Below the pieces are notes generated by a model. It did no database searches and was not told the DNA's origin. It saw only the letters and a program-made list of their open reading frames with translations. From a bacterium (GTDB lineage Bacteria; BMS3Abin14), in assembly GCA_022865845.1 (NCBI GenBank), contig JALHUC010000622.1, positions 1 to 5,779 of the forward strand: a DNA stretch of 5,779 bases, in the 5' to 3' direction. Shown here piece after piece: positions 1-5,750 of the stretch. The stretch's first letter is position 1. Every line of letters starts with the position of its first letter. The position numbers were made by a program, and so were the translations under genes.

Positions 1-110
1 AAACCCGAGCGCGTGCTCAGGGAACGAATGGCATGGTAGGCACGGTAAATGTAGGAGGAACCGTCAATGAGGAAAAGTGTCTTTTCCCCCTCTTTTGGTC
101 TGTCAGTCAC
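1..110 (-). CDS. polA: DNA polymerase I, N-terminal fragment (runs off the left edge)
   Basis: Only the first 36 codons are inside the window. The reverse strand from the GTG at 110-108 gives residues including TLFLIDGSSYIYRAYHAI (residues 11-28). This closely matches the start of the 5'-3' exonuclease domain of E. coli PolA, which has DGSSYLYRAYHA at the same place. D16 corresponds to the first metal-binding Asp of that nuclease (E. coli D13). PolA fills gaps and removes primer RNA during replication and repair. The GTG start is chosen because AGGAG (116-120) lies 5 bases upstream and the conserved motif begins about ten residues in. The only nearby ATG is out of frame and is followed at once by a stop. 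A free-standing 5'-3' exonuclease of the same family (ExoIX/Xni type) would look similar over this length, but the close match to PolA favours polA. It lies 181 bases beyond ilvE on the same strand, so it is probably a separate transcription unit. Confidence 0.87.
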   Translation of the reverse strand, partial: MTDRPKEGEKTLFLIDGSSYIYRAYHAIRSLSTRSG

Positions 111-115
111 ATTCT

Positions 116-120
116 CTCCT
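116..120 (-). promoter_or_regulatory. polA ribosome binding site
   Basis: AGGAG on the minus strand sits 5 bases before the GTG at 110-108. It is what fixes the GTG as the start of the partial polA frame. Confidence 0.7.
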
Positions 121-130
121 GCTCGACTCG

Positions 131-228
131 GGTGAGGGGGGAAAAGAACCGGGAATAGGGAATAGTGAAGGAGGAAGGTGGGGGGAGGCCGAACAGAGAA
201 GGTGGAATAGAGGAGGTGGAAGAAAGGC
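131..228 (+). other. Purine-rich intergenic tract between ilvE and polA
   Basis: By direct count 84 of these 98 plus-strand bases are purines, with G runs at 136-141 and 180-185. The tract contains the GGAATAG repeats at 151-165 and a single copy at 204-210. It is untranslated sequence between the ilvE stop and the polA start, so an RNA leading into polA would be C/T-rich here. Such asymmetry can favour triplex or G-quadruplex forms on the G-rich strand, but no four-run G-quadruplex with short loops is clearly present. I see no convincing intrinsic terminator for ilvE in this gap. Confidence 0.55.
151..165 (+). repeat. GGAATAG heptamer tandem repeat, left arm of an inverted pair
   Basis: A G followed by two exact tandem copies of GGAATAG (152-158, 159-165). 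The whole 15-base stretch is the exact reverse complement of 247-261, so the two arrays could pair across an 85-base loop. A further single copy lies at 204-210, out of register. Confidence 0.8.
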
Positions 229-239
229 TAATAGTGCCC

Positions 240-281
240 TCTTACCCTATTCCCTATTCCCTATTCCATCTACCCTATTCT
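240..281 (-). repeat. CTATTCC heptamer tandem array, right arm of the inverted pair
   Basis: Three exact tandem copies of CTATTCC (247-253, 254-260, 261-267) are flanked in the same 7-base register by TCTTACC (240-246), ATCTACC (268-274) and CTATTCT (275-281). The array starts 11 bases after the ilvE stop codon in the direction of transcription. It is the reverse complement of the GGAATAG array at 151-165. Period-7 short tandem repeats of this style are known from other bacteria, notably the STRR repeats of filamentous cyanobacteria. Any relation to those is only by analogy. Confidence 0.8.
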
Positions 282-291
282 CACTTCGGCT

Positions 292-1212
292 TTACTTAAC
301 GACGGTTATCCAGCCCCGGTCCTTCGGATCTTCGCCATGGACAGCCTTGAAGTATGCCTCCTGGATGGCTTTCGTAACGGGACCCGGGCGGCCTTCGCCA
401 ATGGCCCGGTCGTCCACTTCCCGAATGGGCGTGATCTCGGCAGCGGTACCCGTAAAGAAGGCTTCGTCGGCAATGTACAGCTCATCCCTGGTAAAGCGGT
501 CTTCCACCACCTGGTACCCCATCTCACCGGCCAGGGTGAACACACTGTCCCTTGTGATACCGCTGAGTATGGAGGTCAGCGAGGTGGTCTTGATGACCCC
601 GTTCCTGACGATGAACAGGTTCTCGCCGCTGCCCTCGCTGATATACCCGTCGGTGTCGAGCATAATGGTTTCCTGGTACCCGGCCTGGATCGCTTCCCTT
701 TTGGCCAGGATCGAGTTGACGTAAGCTCCGTTGATCTTGGCCTTGGTCATCATGGCGTTGACGTGGTTCCTGGCAAATGAGGCGATCTTGGCCCGAATGC
801 CGTTTTTCAGACCATCTTCCCCCAGGTAGGCTCCCCAGGCCCAGGCGGCAATAAAGACCCCTACAGGGTGCTCGTCCGTGACCAGCAGGCCCATGGGCCC
901 ATCTTTCAGATAGACGACAGGTCGGATATACCCTTCCGCAAGACCGTTGACGCGCACCAGATCGATGTGCGCCTGATAAAGGGTGTCCCAGTCGTAAGGG
1001 ACCTTTATGCGGCAAATGTGGGAAGAGTCGTAAAGGCGTTTGACATGGTCTTTGAGCCGGAATATGCCGGGCCCTCCCGAGGTTTTGTAGAAACGAATCC
1101 CCTCGAACACACCCAGTCCGTAGTGCAGGGTGTGGGTCAGGACGTGGACCTGAGCATCCTCCCAGTTCACCATCTCACCGTTCATCCATATTTTTGATAC
1201 AGGTGCAACCAT
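292..1212 (-). CDS. ilvE: Branched-chain amino acid aminotransferase
   Basis: A PLP-dependent class IV aminotransferase that swaps the amino group between glutamate and the 2-oxo acids of valine, leucine and isoleucine, in the cytoplasm. The 306-residue protein matches the length of E. coli IlvE (about 309). The N-terminus has the family pattern WMNGEMV...HVLTHTLHYGLGVFEGIR (residues 9-40). The Schiff-base lysine is K159 in MTKAKINGAY, with Y164 five residues on as in E. coli. YISEGSGENLF (190-200) carries E193, GITRD (218-222) and FTGTAAEIT (253-261) form the cofactor phosphate-binding side, and GEGRPGPVTKAIQEAYF (272-288) is the usual C-terminal signature. The ATG start follows GGAGGA (1220-1225) at 7 bases. 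D-amino acid aminotransferase and aminodeoxychorismate lyase share the fold but are shorter and lack this C-terminal part. It lies 106 bases downstream of glnE, close enough for read-through, but the gap also has room for its own promoter. Confidence 0.96.
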   Translation of the reverse strand: MVAPVSKIWMNGEMVNWEDAQVHVLTHTLHYGLGVFEGIRFYKTSGGPGIFRLKDHVKRLYDSSHICRIKVPYDWDTLYQAHIDLVRVNGLAEGYIRPVVYLKDGPMGLLVTDEHPVGVFIAAWAWGAYLGEDGLKNGIRAKIASFARNHVNAMMTKAKINGAYVNSILAKREAIQAGYQETIMLDTDGYISEGSGENLFIVRNGVIKTTSLTSILSGITRDSVFTLAGEMGYQVVEDRFTRDELYIADEAFFTGTAAEITPIREVDDRAIGEGRPGPVTKAIQEAYFKAVHGEDPKDRGWITVVK

Positions 1213-1219
1213 CCAATGA

Positions 1220-1225
1220 TCCTCC
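1220..1225 (-). promoter_or_regulatory. ilvE ribosome binding site
   Basis: GGAGGA on the minus strand, 7 bases before the ilvE ATG (1212-1210). It lies only 3 bases past the hairpin at 1229-1257, so folding of that hairpin could influence ribosome access. Confidence 0.8.
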
Positions 1226-1228
1226 GTA

Positions 1229-1257
1229 AAATGAGATGCGCTGCGCTCATCTCATTT
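1229..1257 (-). promoter_or_regulatory. Hairpin in the glnE-ilvE gap (possible weak terminator, attenuator or repeat)
   Basis: AAATGAGATG (1229-1238) and CATCTCATTT (1248-1257) form a perfect 10-base-pair stem around a 9-base loop containing GCTGCGC. After one mismatch, two more pairs (1240-1241 with 1245-1246) can form. Read in the direction of the genes, the stem ends in TTTT then AC, which is too short a T run and too AT-rich a stem for a good intrinsic terminator. It stands 61 bases after the glnE stop and directly before the ilvE ribosome binding site. It could partly separate glnE from ilvE expression, protect a processed ilvE mRNA, or be a copy of a dispersed palindromic repeat. Confidence 0.6.
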
Positions 1258-1291
1258 GTTATCACGAGCTTTCCTCGATCGCTGACTGTTG

Positions 1292-1307
1292 TTTGATACT
1301 ATTTGAT
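1292..1307. promoter_or_regulatory. Paired TTTGAT motifs one helical turn apart
   Basis: TTTGAT occurs at 1292-1297 and 1302-1307 (ATCAAA twice in the direction of the genes), exactly 10 bases apart in an AT-rich stretch just downstream of glnE. This is the most promoter- or operator-like part of the gap before ilvE. No good -35/-10 pair can be picked with confidence, so this is a suggestion only. Confidence 0.25.
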
Positions 1308-1318
1308 TATTGTCCGGT

Positions 1319-4300
1319 TTAAGACAGTTTTTTCCTCAGCCCGGACACGATCTCATCGAACTCCTGTCGAACAGCTTCTCTAGTCCGGAGCACCTCATCC
1401 AGAAATTGTCCAGCACCCTCATCATCGTTCTGATATCCCAGCCTCCGGGCCAGAGGCTTTGCCTTCCGGATGTCCTTGGGTATCCTGGGGTTCGATCGAT
1501 CCTGGTATATCTGGGAGCGATTCTCGATCTCGCGGTAGAAAAGGTACGCACGGCGCAAAATATTATACTGTTTTTCATTGACAAGTCCAGCTTCGAACAG
1601 GGCATCGAGGGCCTCCACAGTGGTGGTGGTTCGCAGGGATTCATGGGCATCACCGTGGGCTAACTGCAGTATCTGGACAGCGAACTCCACATCCACAAGA
1701 CCCCCTTGTCCTGCCTTGGCGTCGTAGTGATCCCCTCCGCCTTCCCGGGCGATCTCCTCCTCCATCCGACCTCTTACCCTGACGATCTCATCCAGACCCT
1801 CGAGGCCCAGGGGCCTTGTGTAGGTAAGGTTCTCGATGAGGCCGGTGACCCGCCCCCTGAACCCTTCGTCCCCGGCCACCCACCTGGCCTTGGTCAAGGC
1901 CTGCTGCTCCCAAACCAGTGCCTTTTCACGGTGATGAACCTCGAACCCTTCCAGGGTCGTGACCAGGGGCCCTGCCTGCCCCGACGGCCTGAGCCGCATG
2001 TCAATACGGTACAAGACCCCCTCCTCCGTGGGGCTTGTAAGCACCATGATCATCCTCTGGGCCACCTTTGTGAAGTACTCCCTGCTGCTTTCCGGTCCAT
2101 CATAAATAAAGATCATATCCAGGTCAGAGCTGTAGTTCATCTCGCTCCCGCCCATCTTCCCCAAAGCCACCACGGCGAAATTCCCTTCTTCAGACGTTTC
2201 ATCTCCGCCGGCTTCCTTCCTGGCAATGGAAAGGGAGGCGTTCACCAGAACCTCGGCGAGGGTGGACAGCTCACCATTCACCGTGATCTGATCCTTCACA
2301 TCAAGGAGGTCTCCCAGACCGATCCTCAGGATCTCTCCGTTGCGGTACCGCCGAAGGATGTTCAGTTCATCCTCCAGAGAGGGGCTGGACAAAAGGATCC
2401 CGCGCACCTCCTCCACCATAGTCTCACTGTCTTTCTTAACGGAAAGATCCGTACCTCCCACGATGACATCCAGAAGGTCCGGGTATCTGATGACAGAAGA
2501 TGAAAGGTAGGGACTCTGGCCAAACAACACCACCAGGAGCCGCACAGCCTCCGGATTACCAGCGAGCATGGAATAGTAGGAAGCTCTCGCTCCCACTCGA
2601 GTGATGAAGCGATCCAGGTTCACGAGAACGGCATCCGGGTCGGCTACCTCACTCAGGTTCGCCAGGAGTCCGGGGGCTATCTTTCGGAGCAGATGCCGGC
2701 AGTTGTCGGGGAAGTGGCTATGGGGAGGACCGTCTCTGAGGAGCATGAGGTTTTCGTAGGCACCATCAGGATTCGCGAAACCCATTTCCTCAAGCCGGGA
2801 AACAACATCTTCCCGGTCAAGCCCCTCATCCAGGAGATCTTCCCGGGCATCCGGTCCTTCAGGCGCCGACAGTTCGCGCCTTGAAAAGAACTTGTCGAAG
2901 TGCTCCGCCACCCGGTCCGTGACCGAATCCAGTGCACTCTCAAACCCTGCGCGGTCAGGAAACCCGTCCTTAACGAACCCCATAGACCATGCCAGTATTT
3001 CCAGATCTTCTTTCGATTTCGGGAGAAGTTGGGTCTGGCGCTCCTCAACGAGCTGGACCCTGTGCTCGACGGTCCGCAGGAAAATGTACGCATCTCTTAG
3101 CCCTTCTGCGTCTCTCTCTGTAAGGAACCCATTCTGCATGAGACGCCTGAGGCTCCTGAGGGAGTTTCTACCGCGAATGGAAGGGGTTTTTCCTCCATTG
3201 ATGAGCTGAAGGGTCTGGATCAGGAACTCGATCTCCCGGATTCCGCCCCTTCCCAACTTGACATCTCTCACCCCACGGAACTTCTCCCTGACATGGCGGT
3301 CGATGCGATCCTTAAGAAGCCCTATCTCCCCAAGAGTATCGTAATCCAGAAGGCGCCTGTATACGAAGGGTGAGAGACTCTCTAAAAAGTCCTCTCCCAG
3401 CCTCCTCTCTCCTCCGATAGCCCTTGCCTTGAGAAGAGCGAGGCGGTCCATCGTCCGTCCCCAGGACTGATAATAAGTCTCCAGGCTTGGCACGGAGTAG
3501 GCGATCTCTCCTGACTCCCCTTCGGGGCGAAGACGCAGGTCCACCCTGAAGACGATGCCTTCGGCGGTCCGGTCGTTTAAAAAACCTGTAACGATCTCAC
3601 TCATCCGGACGAAGAACCGATGGTTCTCCACGGCATTTTTATAACCCCCCGATGCGGTGGGGCGCCCGGTGGTCATCCCTTCGTGAGAGGTGTACAGATA
3701 AAAGAGGTCGATGTCGGAGCTATAGTTGAGTTCCCCCCCGCCCAGCTTGCCCATACCCAGCACACAGAACCTGCACGGCCGATTCATCCCATGCTCGGTT
3801 GTGTGGATGGGGATGCCGTGTTTTTCCTTTTGTTCCACATAGGCGGCTTCCACTGCCATTTCTACCGAGACCTCCGCCAGATTGGAAATGTCCAGGATCG
3901 TTTCCTCCAGGGAAGCGGTGCCCAGCAGGTCCCTGACCCCGATACGAAGCATCTCCCTGTATTTGTTCCGGCGAAGGATACGGGTCGTTTCCCCGGAGTC
4001 CGGCTCCATCTCGGCCCAGGTCATGAGATCGAAACGCATGTCGGCCATGGTCCGGTGATCGGTGAGCCCCACCTTCCTCATGAGCCATATGTAGTCCTCC
4101 GGTGAGCGCATGATGAGGGAAGAGAGGAAGTTGCTGTACCCGAGGATGACCATCAGGGATCTGATGCCGTCGGAGTCTTCCAGAAGGGAGTAAAAATTGG
4201 GATCGTCCACTGCCGACAGTAAACGCACCATGCGAACCAGCGCTGAGTGAGGGTCTGCGGTCTTCAGGGCAGCCTTCACTGCTGAGCGTGGGAATTGGGA

Positions 4301-4423
4301 TCCGAGGCCCCGGGTCGGGGACTGTTCAAGGAGGGAGGAAAGCAGGGACACCAGACCATCAGATTCAGGCAGACGGCCGCTCGTCTTTATCAACTGGACC
4401 AGTTGGTCGACCACTTTTGCCAT
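1319..4423 (-). CDS. glnE: Bifunctional glutamine synthetase adenylyltransferase / adenylyl-removing enzyme
   Basis: GlnE attaches AMP to glutamine synthetase to switch it down when nitrogen is plentiful and removes it by phosphorolysis when nitrogen is short, under control of the PII protein. The 1034 residues carry two homologous halves. The N-terminal (deadenylylating) half has GMGKLGGGELNYSSDIDL (223-240, metal-binding D237 and D239), VDLRLRP (294-300, D295) and the helical segment KLGRGGIREIEFLIQTLQL (389-407). The C-terminal (adenylylating) half repeats these as ALGKMGGSEMNYSSDLDM (753-770, D767 and D769), IDMRLRPSG (807-815, D808) and KAGQGGLVDVEFAVQILQL (903-921). All expected catalytic acids are present in both halves, so both activities should be intact. 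A pre-catalytic helix is also duplicated (150-168 and 690-708). It is about 90 residues longer than E. coli GlnE (946), with a charged linker near 515-545. It starts 10 bases after mtnA stops behind a weak GGTGA. The frame is open upstream but has no ATG, GTG or TTG, so this ATG is the start, and translational coupling to mtnA is likely. Confidence 0.97.
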   Translation of the reverse strand: MAKVVDQLVQLIKTSGRLPESDGLVSLLSSLLEQSPTRGLGSQFPRSAVKAALKTADPHSALVRMVRLLSAVDDPNFYSLLEDSDGIRSLMVILGYSNFLSSLIMRSPEDYIWLMRKVGLTDHRTMADMRFDLMTWAEMEPDSGETTRILRRNKYREMLRIGVRDLLGTASLEETILDISNLAEVSVEMAVEAAYVEQKEKHGIPIHTTEHGMNRPCRFCVLGMGKLGGGELNYSSDIDLFYLYTSHEGMTTGRPTASGGYKNAVENHRFFVRMSEIVTGFLNDRTAEGIVFRVDLRLRPEGESGEIAYSVPSLETYYQSWGRTMDRLALLKARAIGGERRLGEDFLESLSPFVYRRLLDYDTLGEIGLLKDRIDRHVREKFRGVRDVKLGRGGIREIEFLIQTLQLINGGKTPSIRGRNSLRSLRRLMQNGFLTERDAEGLRDAYIFLRTVEHRVQLVEERQTQLLPKSKEDLEILAWSMGFVKDGFPDRAGFESALDSVTDRVAEHFDKFFSRRELSAPEGPDAREDLLDEGLDREDVVSRLEEMGFANPDGAYENLMLLRDGPPHSHFPDNCRHLLRKIAPGLLANLSEVADPDAVLVNLDRFITRVGARASYYSMLAGNPEAVRLLVVLFGQSPYLSSSVIRYPDLLDVIVGGTDLSVKKDSETMVEEVRGILLSSPSLEDELNILRRYRNGEILRIGLGDLLDVKDQITVNGELSTLAEVLVNASLSIARKEAGGDETSEEGNFAVVALGKMGGSEMNYSSDLDMIFIYDGPESSREYFTKVAQRMIMVLTSPTEEGVLYRIDMRLRPSGQAGPLVTTLEGFEVHHREKALVWEQQALTKARWVAGDEGFRGRVTGLIENLTYTRPLGLEGLDEIVRVRGRMEEEIAREGGGDHYDAKAGQGGLVDVEFAVQILQLAHGDAHESLRTTTTVEALDALFEAGLVNEKQYNILRRAYLFYREIENRSQIYQDRSNPRIPKDIRKAKPLARRLGYQNDDEGAGQFLDEVLRTREAVRQEFDEIVSGLRKKLS

Positions 4424-4427
4424 CAGG

Positions 4428-4432
4428 TCACC
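4428..4432 (-). promoter_or_regulatory. Weak glnE ribosome binding site in the mtnA-glnE junction
   Basis: GGTGA, only 4 bases before the glnE ATG (4423-4421), is much poorer than the sites of the other three genes. With the mtnA stop just 10 bases upstream, ribosomes finishing mtnA may supply most glnE initiation. Confidence 0.5.
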
Positions 4433-4433
4433 G

Positions 4434-5489
4434 CTACCCCGAAAGGTCTGCTATGGCTTGTGGGTAGGGAGGAGTCAGGACCCCTTTTTCCGTCACGATG
4501 GCCGTCACCAACTCGGCCGGTGTGATATCGAAGGCGGGGTTATATATGTTGATCCCCTCTGGGGCCCACCTCTCGCTTCCGTAGCCGGCCACCTCCGCTG
4601 GATCCCGCTCCTCGATAGGGATATCCTCTCCAGAGAAGATGTTAAAATCAACGGTCGATACAGGTGCCGCGACGATGAAGGGGATGTTGTGCCGGCGGGC
4701 CAGGACTGCGACGGAGTACGTCCCGATCTTGTTGGCGATGTCACCGTTGGCGGCAATACGATCCGAACCCACTACAACGAAATCCACCTTCCCTGCCGCC
4801 ATGATGGCACCTGCCATGTTGTCGGTTATGAGGGTGGCGGGGATCCCCTCCTGGACCATCTCCCAGGCGGTAAGCCTGGCTCCCTGCAGGACCGGACGGG
4901 TCTCATCCACCCACACCATGGAGACCTTGCCATCTCTATGTGCGGACCGGATGACGCCAAGAGCGGTTCCATAACCGGCTGTGGCCAAGGCTCCAGCGTT
5001 ACAGTGTGTGAGGATCCTGGCGTTCTCCGGAACCAGGTCGGCCCCGAAATCTCCCATGGCCCTGCACGAGGCAAGATCCTGAGTGAAGATATCCAACGCC
5101 TCTTTTTCAAGAGCGTCCTGTACCTTTTTACAATCCTGAATTTTTTGGGCCTCCAGGGAATCCATAAGTTTTCCCATGCGCTCCAGAGCCCAAAAGAGGT
5201 TCACGGCGGTGGGACGGGAGGAGGTCAGCGTGCCCCTGGACTCATGAACCCTGGTTGCCAGTTCATTCGGATCGTTCCCGGTGTACTGGATGGCAGCCAG
5301 GGCTGTGCCGAAGGCGGCTGCGCATCCGATGGCGGGAGCGCCCCTGACCACCAGGTCGCGAATGGCTGCAGCAACCTCCACAGGGTCAGTGTATTCTCTG
5401 TAAGTCTCCTCAAGGGGGAGTTTCGTCTGGTCGAGGAGGGTGAGGGTTTTATTTTTTGAGTCCCACTTGATGGGCTGGATGGTGCTCAA
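4434..5489 (-). CDS. mtnA: S-methyl-5-thioribose-1-phosphate isomerase
   Basis: MtnA converts the aldose 5-methylthioribose-1-phosphate to 5-methylthioribulose-1-phosphate, a step in recycling the methylthioadenosine left by polyamine and other S-adenosylmethionine-consuming reactions. It acts in the cytosol. The 351-residue length is typical. Family marks are VVRGAPAIG (47-55), THCNAGALATAGYGTALGVI (161-180) with the catalytic cysteine C163, DETRPVLQGARLTAWE (195-210), GSDRIAANGDIANKIGTY (241-258) with the catalytic aspartate D243, and the C-terminal NPAFDITPAELVTAIVTEKG (317-336). C163 and D243 correspond to the Cys160/Asp240 pair of the Bacillus subtilis enzyme. These motifs separate it from eIF2B-alpha-like proteins and ribose-1,5-bisphosphate isomerases of the same superfamily. 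The start codon is TTG (5489-5487), fixed by GGAGGT 6 bases upstream; no ATG or GTG in the right place competes. No other methionine-salvage gene is in the window, so whether the pathway continues by the usual route or by a methylthioadenosine shunt cannot be told. It is the first gene of a probable mtnA-glnE unit. Confidence 0.96.
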   Translation of the reverse strand: MSTIQPIKWDSKNKTLTLLDQTKLPLEETYREYTDPVEVAAAIRDLVVRGAPAIGCAAAFGTALAAIQYTGNDPNELATRVHESRGTLTSSRPTAVNLFWALERMGKLMDSLEAQKIQDCKKVQDALEKEALDIFTQDLASCRAMGDFGADLVPENARILTHCNAGALATAGYGTALGVIRSAHRDGKVSMVWVDETRPVLQGARLTAWEMVQEGIPATLITDNMAGAIMAAGKVDFVVVGSDRIAANGDIANKIGTYSVAVLARRHNIPFIVAAPVSTVDFNIFSGEDIPIEERDPAEVAGYGSERWAPEGINIYNPAFDITPAELVTAIVTEKGVLTPPYPQAIADLSG

Positions 5490-5495
5490 ATGATG

Positions 5496-5501
5496 ACCTC
5501 C
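5496..5501 (-). promoter_or_regulatory. mtnA ribosome binding site, supports a TTG start
   Basis: GGAGGT on the minus strand, 6 bases before the TTG at 5489-5487. The strong match and good spacing decide for this rare start codon. Confidence 0.8.
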
Positions 5502-5514
5502 GATAAGAATGGGT

Positions 5515-5561
5515 GAGAGGGAGAGAGGGGGACAAACAATTTATCTCCCTCTCTCCCCCTC
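5515..5561. repeat. Polypurine/polypyrimidine hairpin in the mtnA leader
   Basis: GGGAGAGAGGG (5519-5529) pairs perfectly with CCCTCTCTCCC (5547-5557). Inside, GA/TC (5531-5532 with 5544-5545) and AAA/TTT (5534-5536 with 5540-5542) close a CAA loop, with a mismatch at 5533/5543 and at 5530/5546 (G·T). Outside, three more pairs (5515-5517 with 5559-5561) follow one mismatch. The structure ends 13 bases before the mtnA ribosome binding site, so it would lie in the mRNA leader if transcription starts upstream. It is flanked by a 9-base direct repeat, CCTCCGATA, at 5497-5505 and 5558-5566; the second copy overlaps one arm. Confidence 0.7.
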
Positions 5562-5573
5562 CGATATTGGGGG

Positions 5574-5600
5574 TTAATACATTTTCTATAATAACGGTAC
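5574..5600 (-). promoter_or_regulatory. AT-rich candidate promoter region for mtnA
   Basis: This is the only AT-rich stretch upstream of mtnA. On the minus strand it offers several -10-like hexamers (TATTAT, TATAGA, TATTAA), but no good -35 box lies at the right distance from any of them. A promoter here would place the hairpin at 5515-5561 in the mtnA leader. Weak evidence. Confidence 0.25.
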
Positions 5601-5615
5601 ATGGGGTTTTGGTCC

Positions 5616-5636
5616 AGAATGTAGAATGCAGAACCT
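5616..5636 (+). repeat. AGAATGN heptamer tandem repeat
   Basis: AGAATGT (5616-5622), AGAATGC (5623-5629) and the decayed AGAACCT (5630-5636) lie head to tail with a 7-base period. Confidence 0.6.
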
Positions 5637-5673
5637 GGGAGGAAAATCAGGGCGAAGGGCGAGGAGGAACAGT

Positions 5674-5701
5674 CCAAAGGCCAAAGTCCAAGGTCCAAAG
5701 G
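5674..5701 (+). repeat. CCAAAGN heptamer tandem repeat, four copies
   Basis: CCAAAGG (5674-5680), CCAAAGT (5681-5687), CCAAGGT (5688-5694) and CCAAAGG (5695-5701) are four contiguous units of exactly 7 bases with at most two changes between any two. They directly abut the palindromic repeat region that follows and code for nothing recognisable. Confidence 0.75.
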
Positions 5702-5703
5702 TG

Positions 5704-5749
5704 TCATTGCGAGGAACCCCGAGTTCATTTGCGGGTGACGCGGCAATCT
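5704..5749. repeat. Dispersed palindromic repeat of the ATTGCGAG...GGCAATCTC type
   Basis: ATTGC (5706-5710) and GCAAT (5743-5747) form the outer stem, and GAAC/GTTC (5714-5717 with 5723-5726) a nested small hairpin. Short elements beginning TCATTGCGAG and ending GCAATCTC are, from memory, found in many copies between genes in varied bacteria including deltaproteobacteria, Chloroflexi and Rickettsiales. Family membership is by resemblance only. Confidence 0.55.
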
Positions 5750-5750
5750 C

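Noticed and set aside
221..240. Terminator for ilvE at the GGC...GCC near 228-240
   Set aside because: Only three pairs form, with mismatches inside, so it is not a convincing hairpin.
77..724. Plus-strand 215-codon open frame
   Set aside because: It is antisense to polA, the repeat-rich gap and the C-terminal part of ilvE. Its sequence is low-complexity where it reads the heptamers, and it has no homologous look.
1229..1257. Strong rho-independent terminator of glnE
   Set aside because: The stem is AT-rich and followed only by TTTTAC in the transcription direction, so I keep it as a hairpin of unknown role rather than a terminator.
1706..2503. Plus-strand 265-codon open frame opposite glnE, and the similar one at 3620-4105
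   Set aside because: Both lie fully inside glnE on the opposite strand and show no domain or start signal. The glnE frame explains the sequence completely.
4458..5459. Plus-strand 333-codon open frame opposite mtnA
   Set aside because: It is a shadow of the GC-rich mtnA coding frame. Its composition (many G, H, R, D) is that of an antisense reading, and the opposite strand is a clear MtnA.
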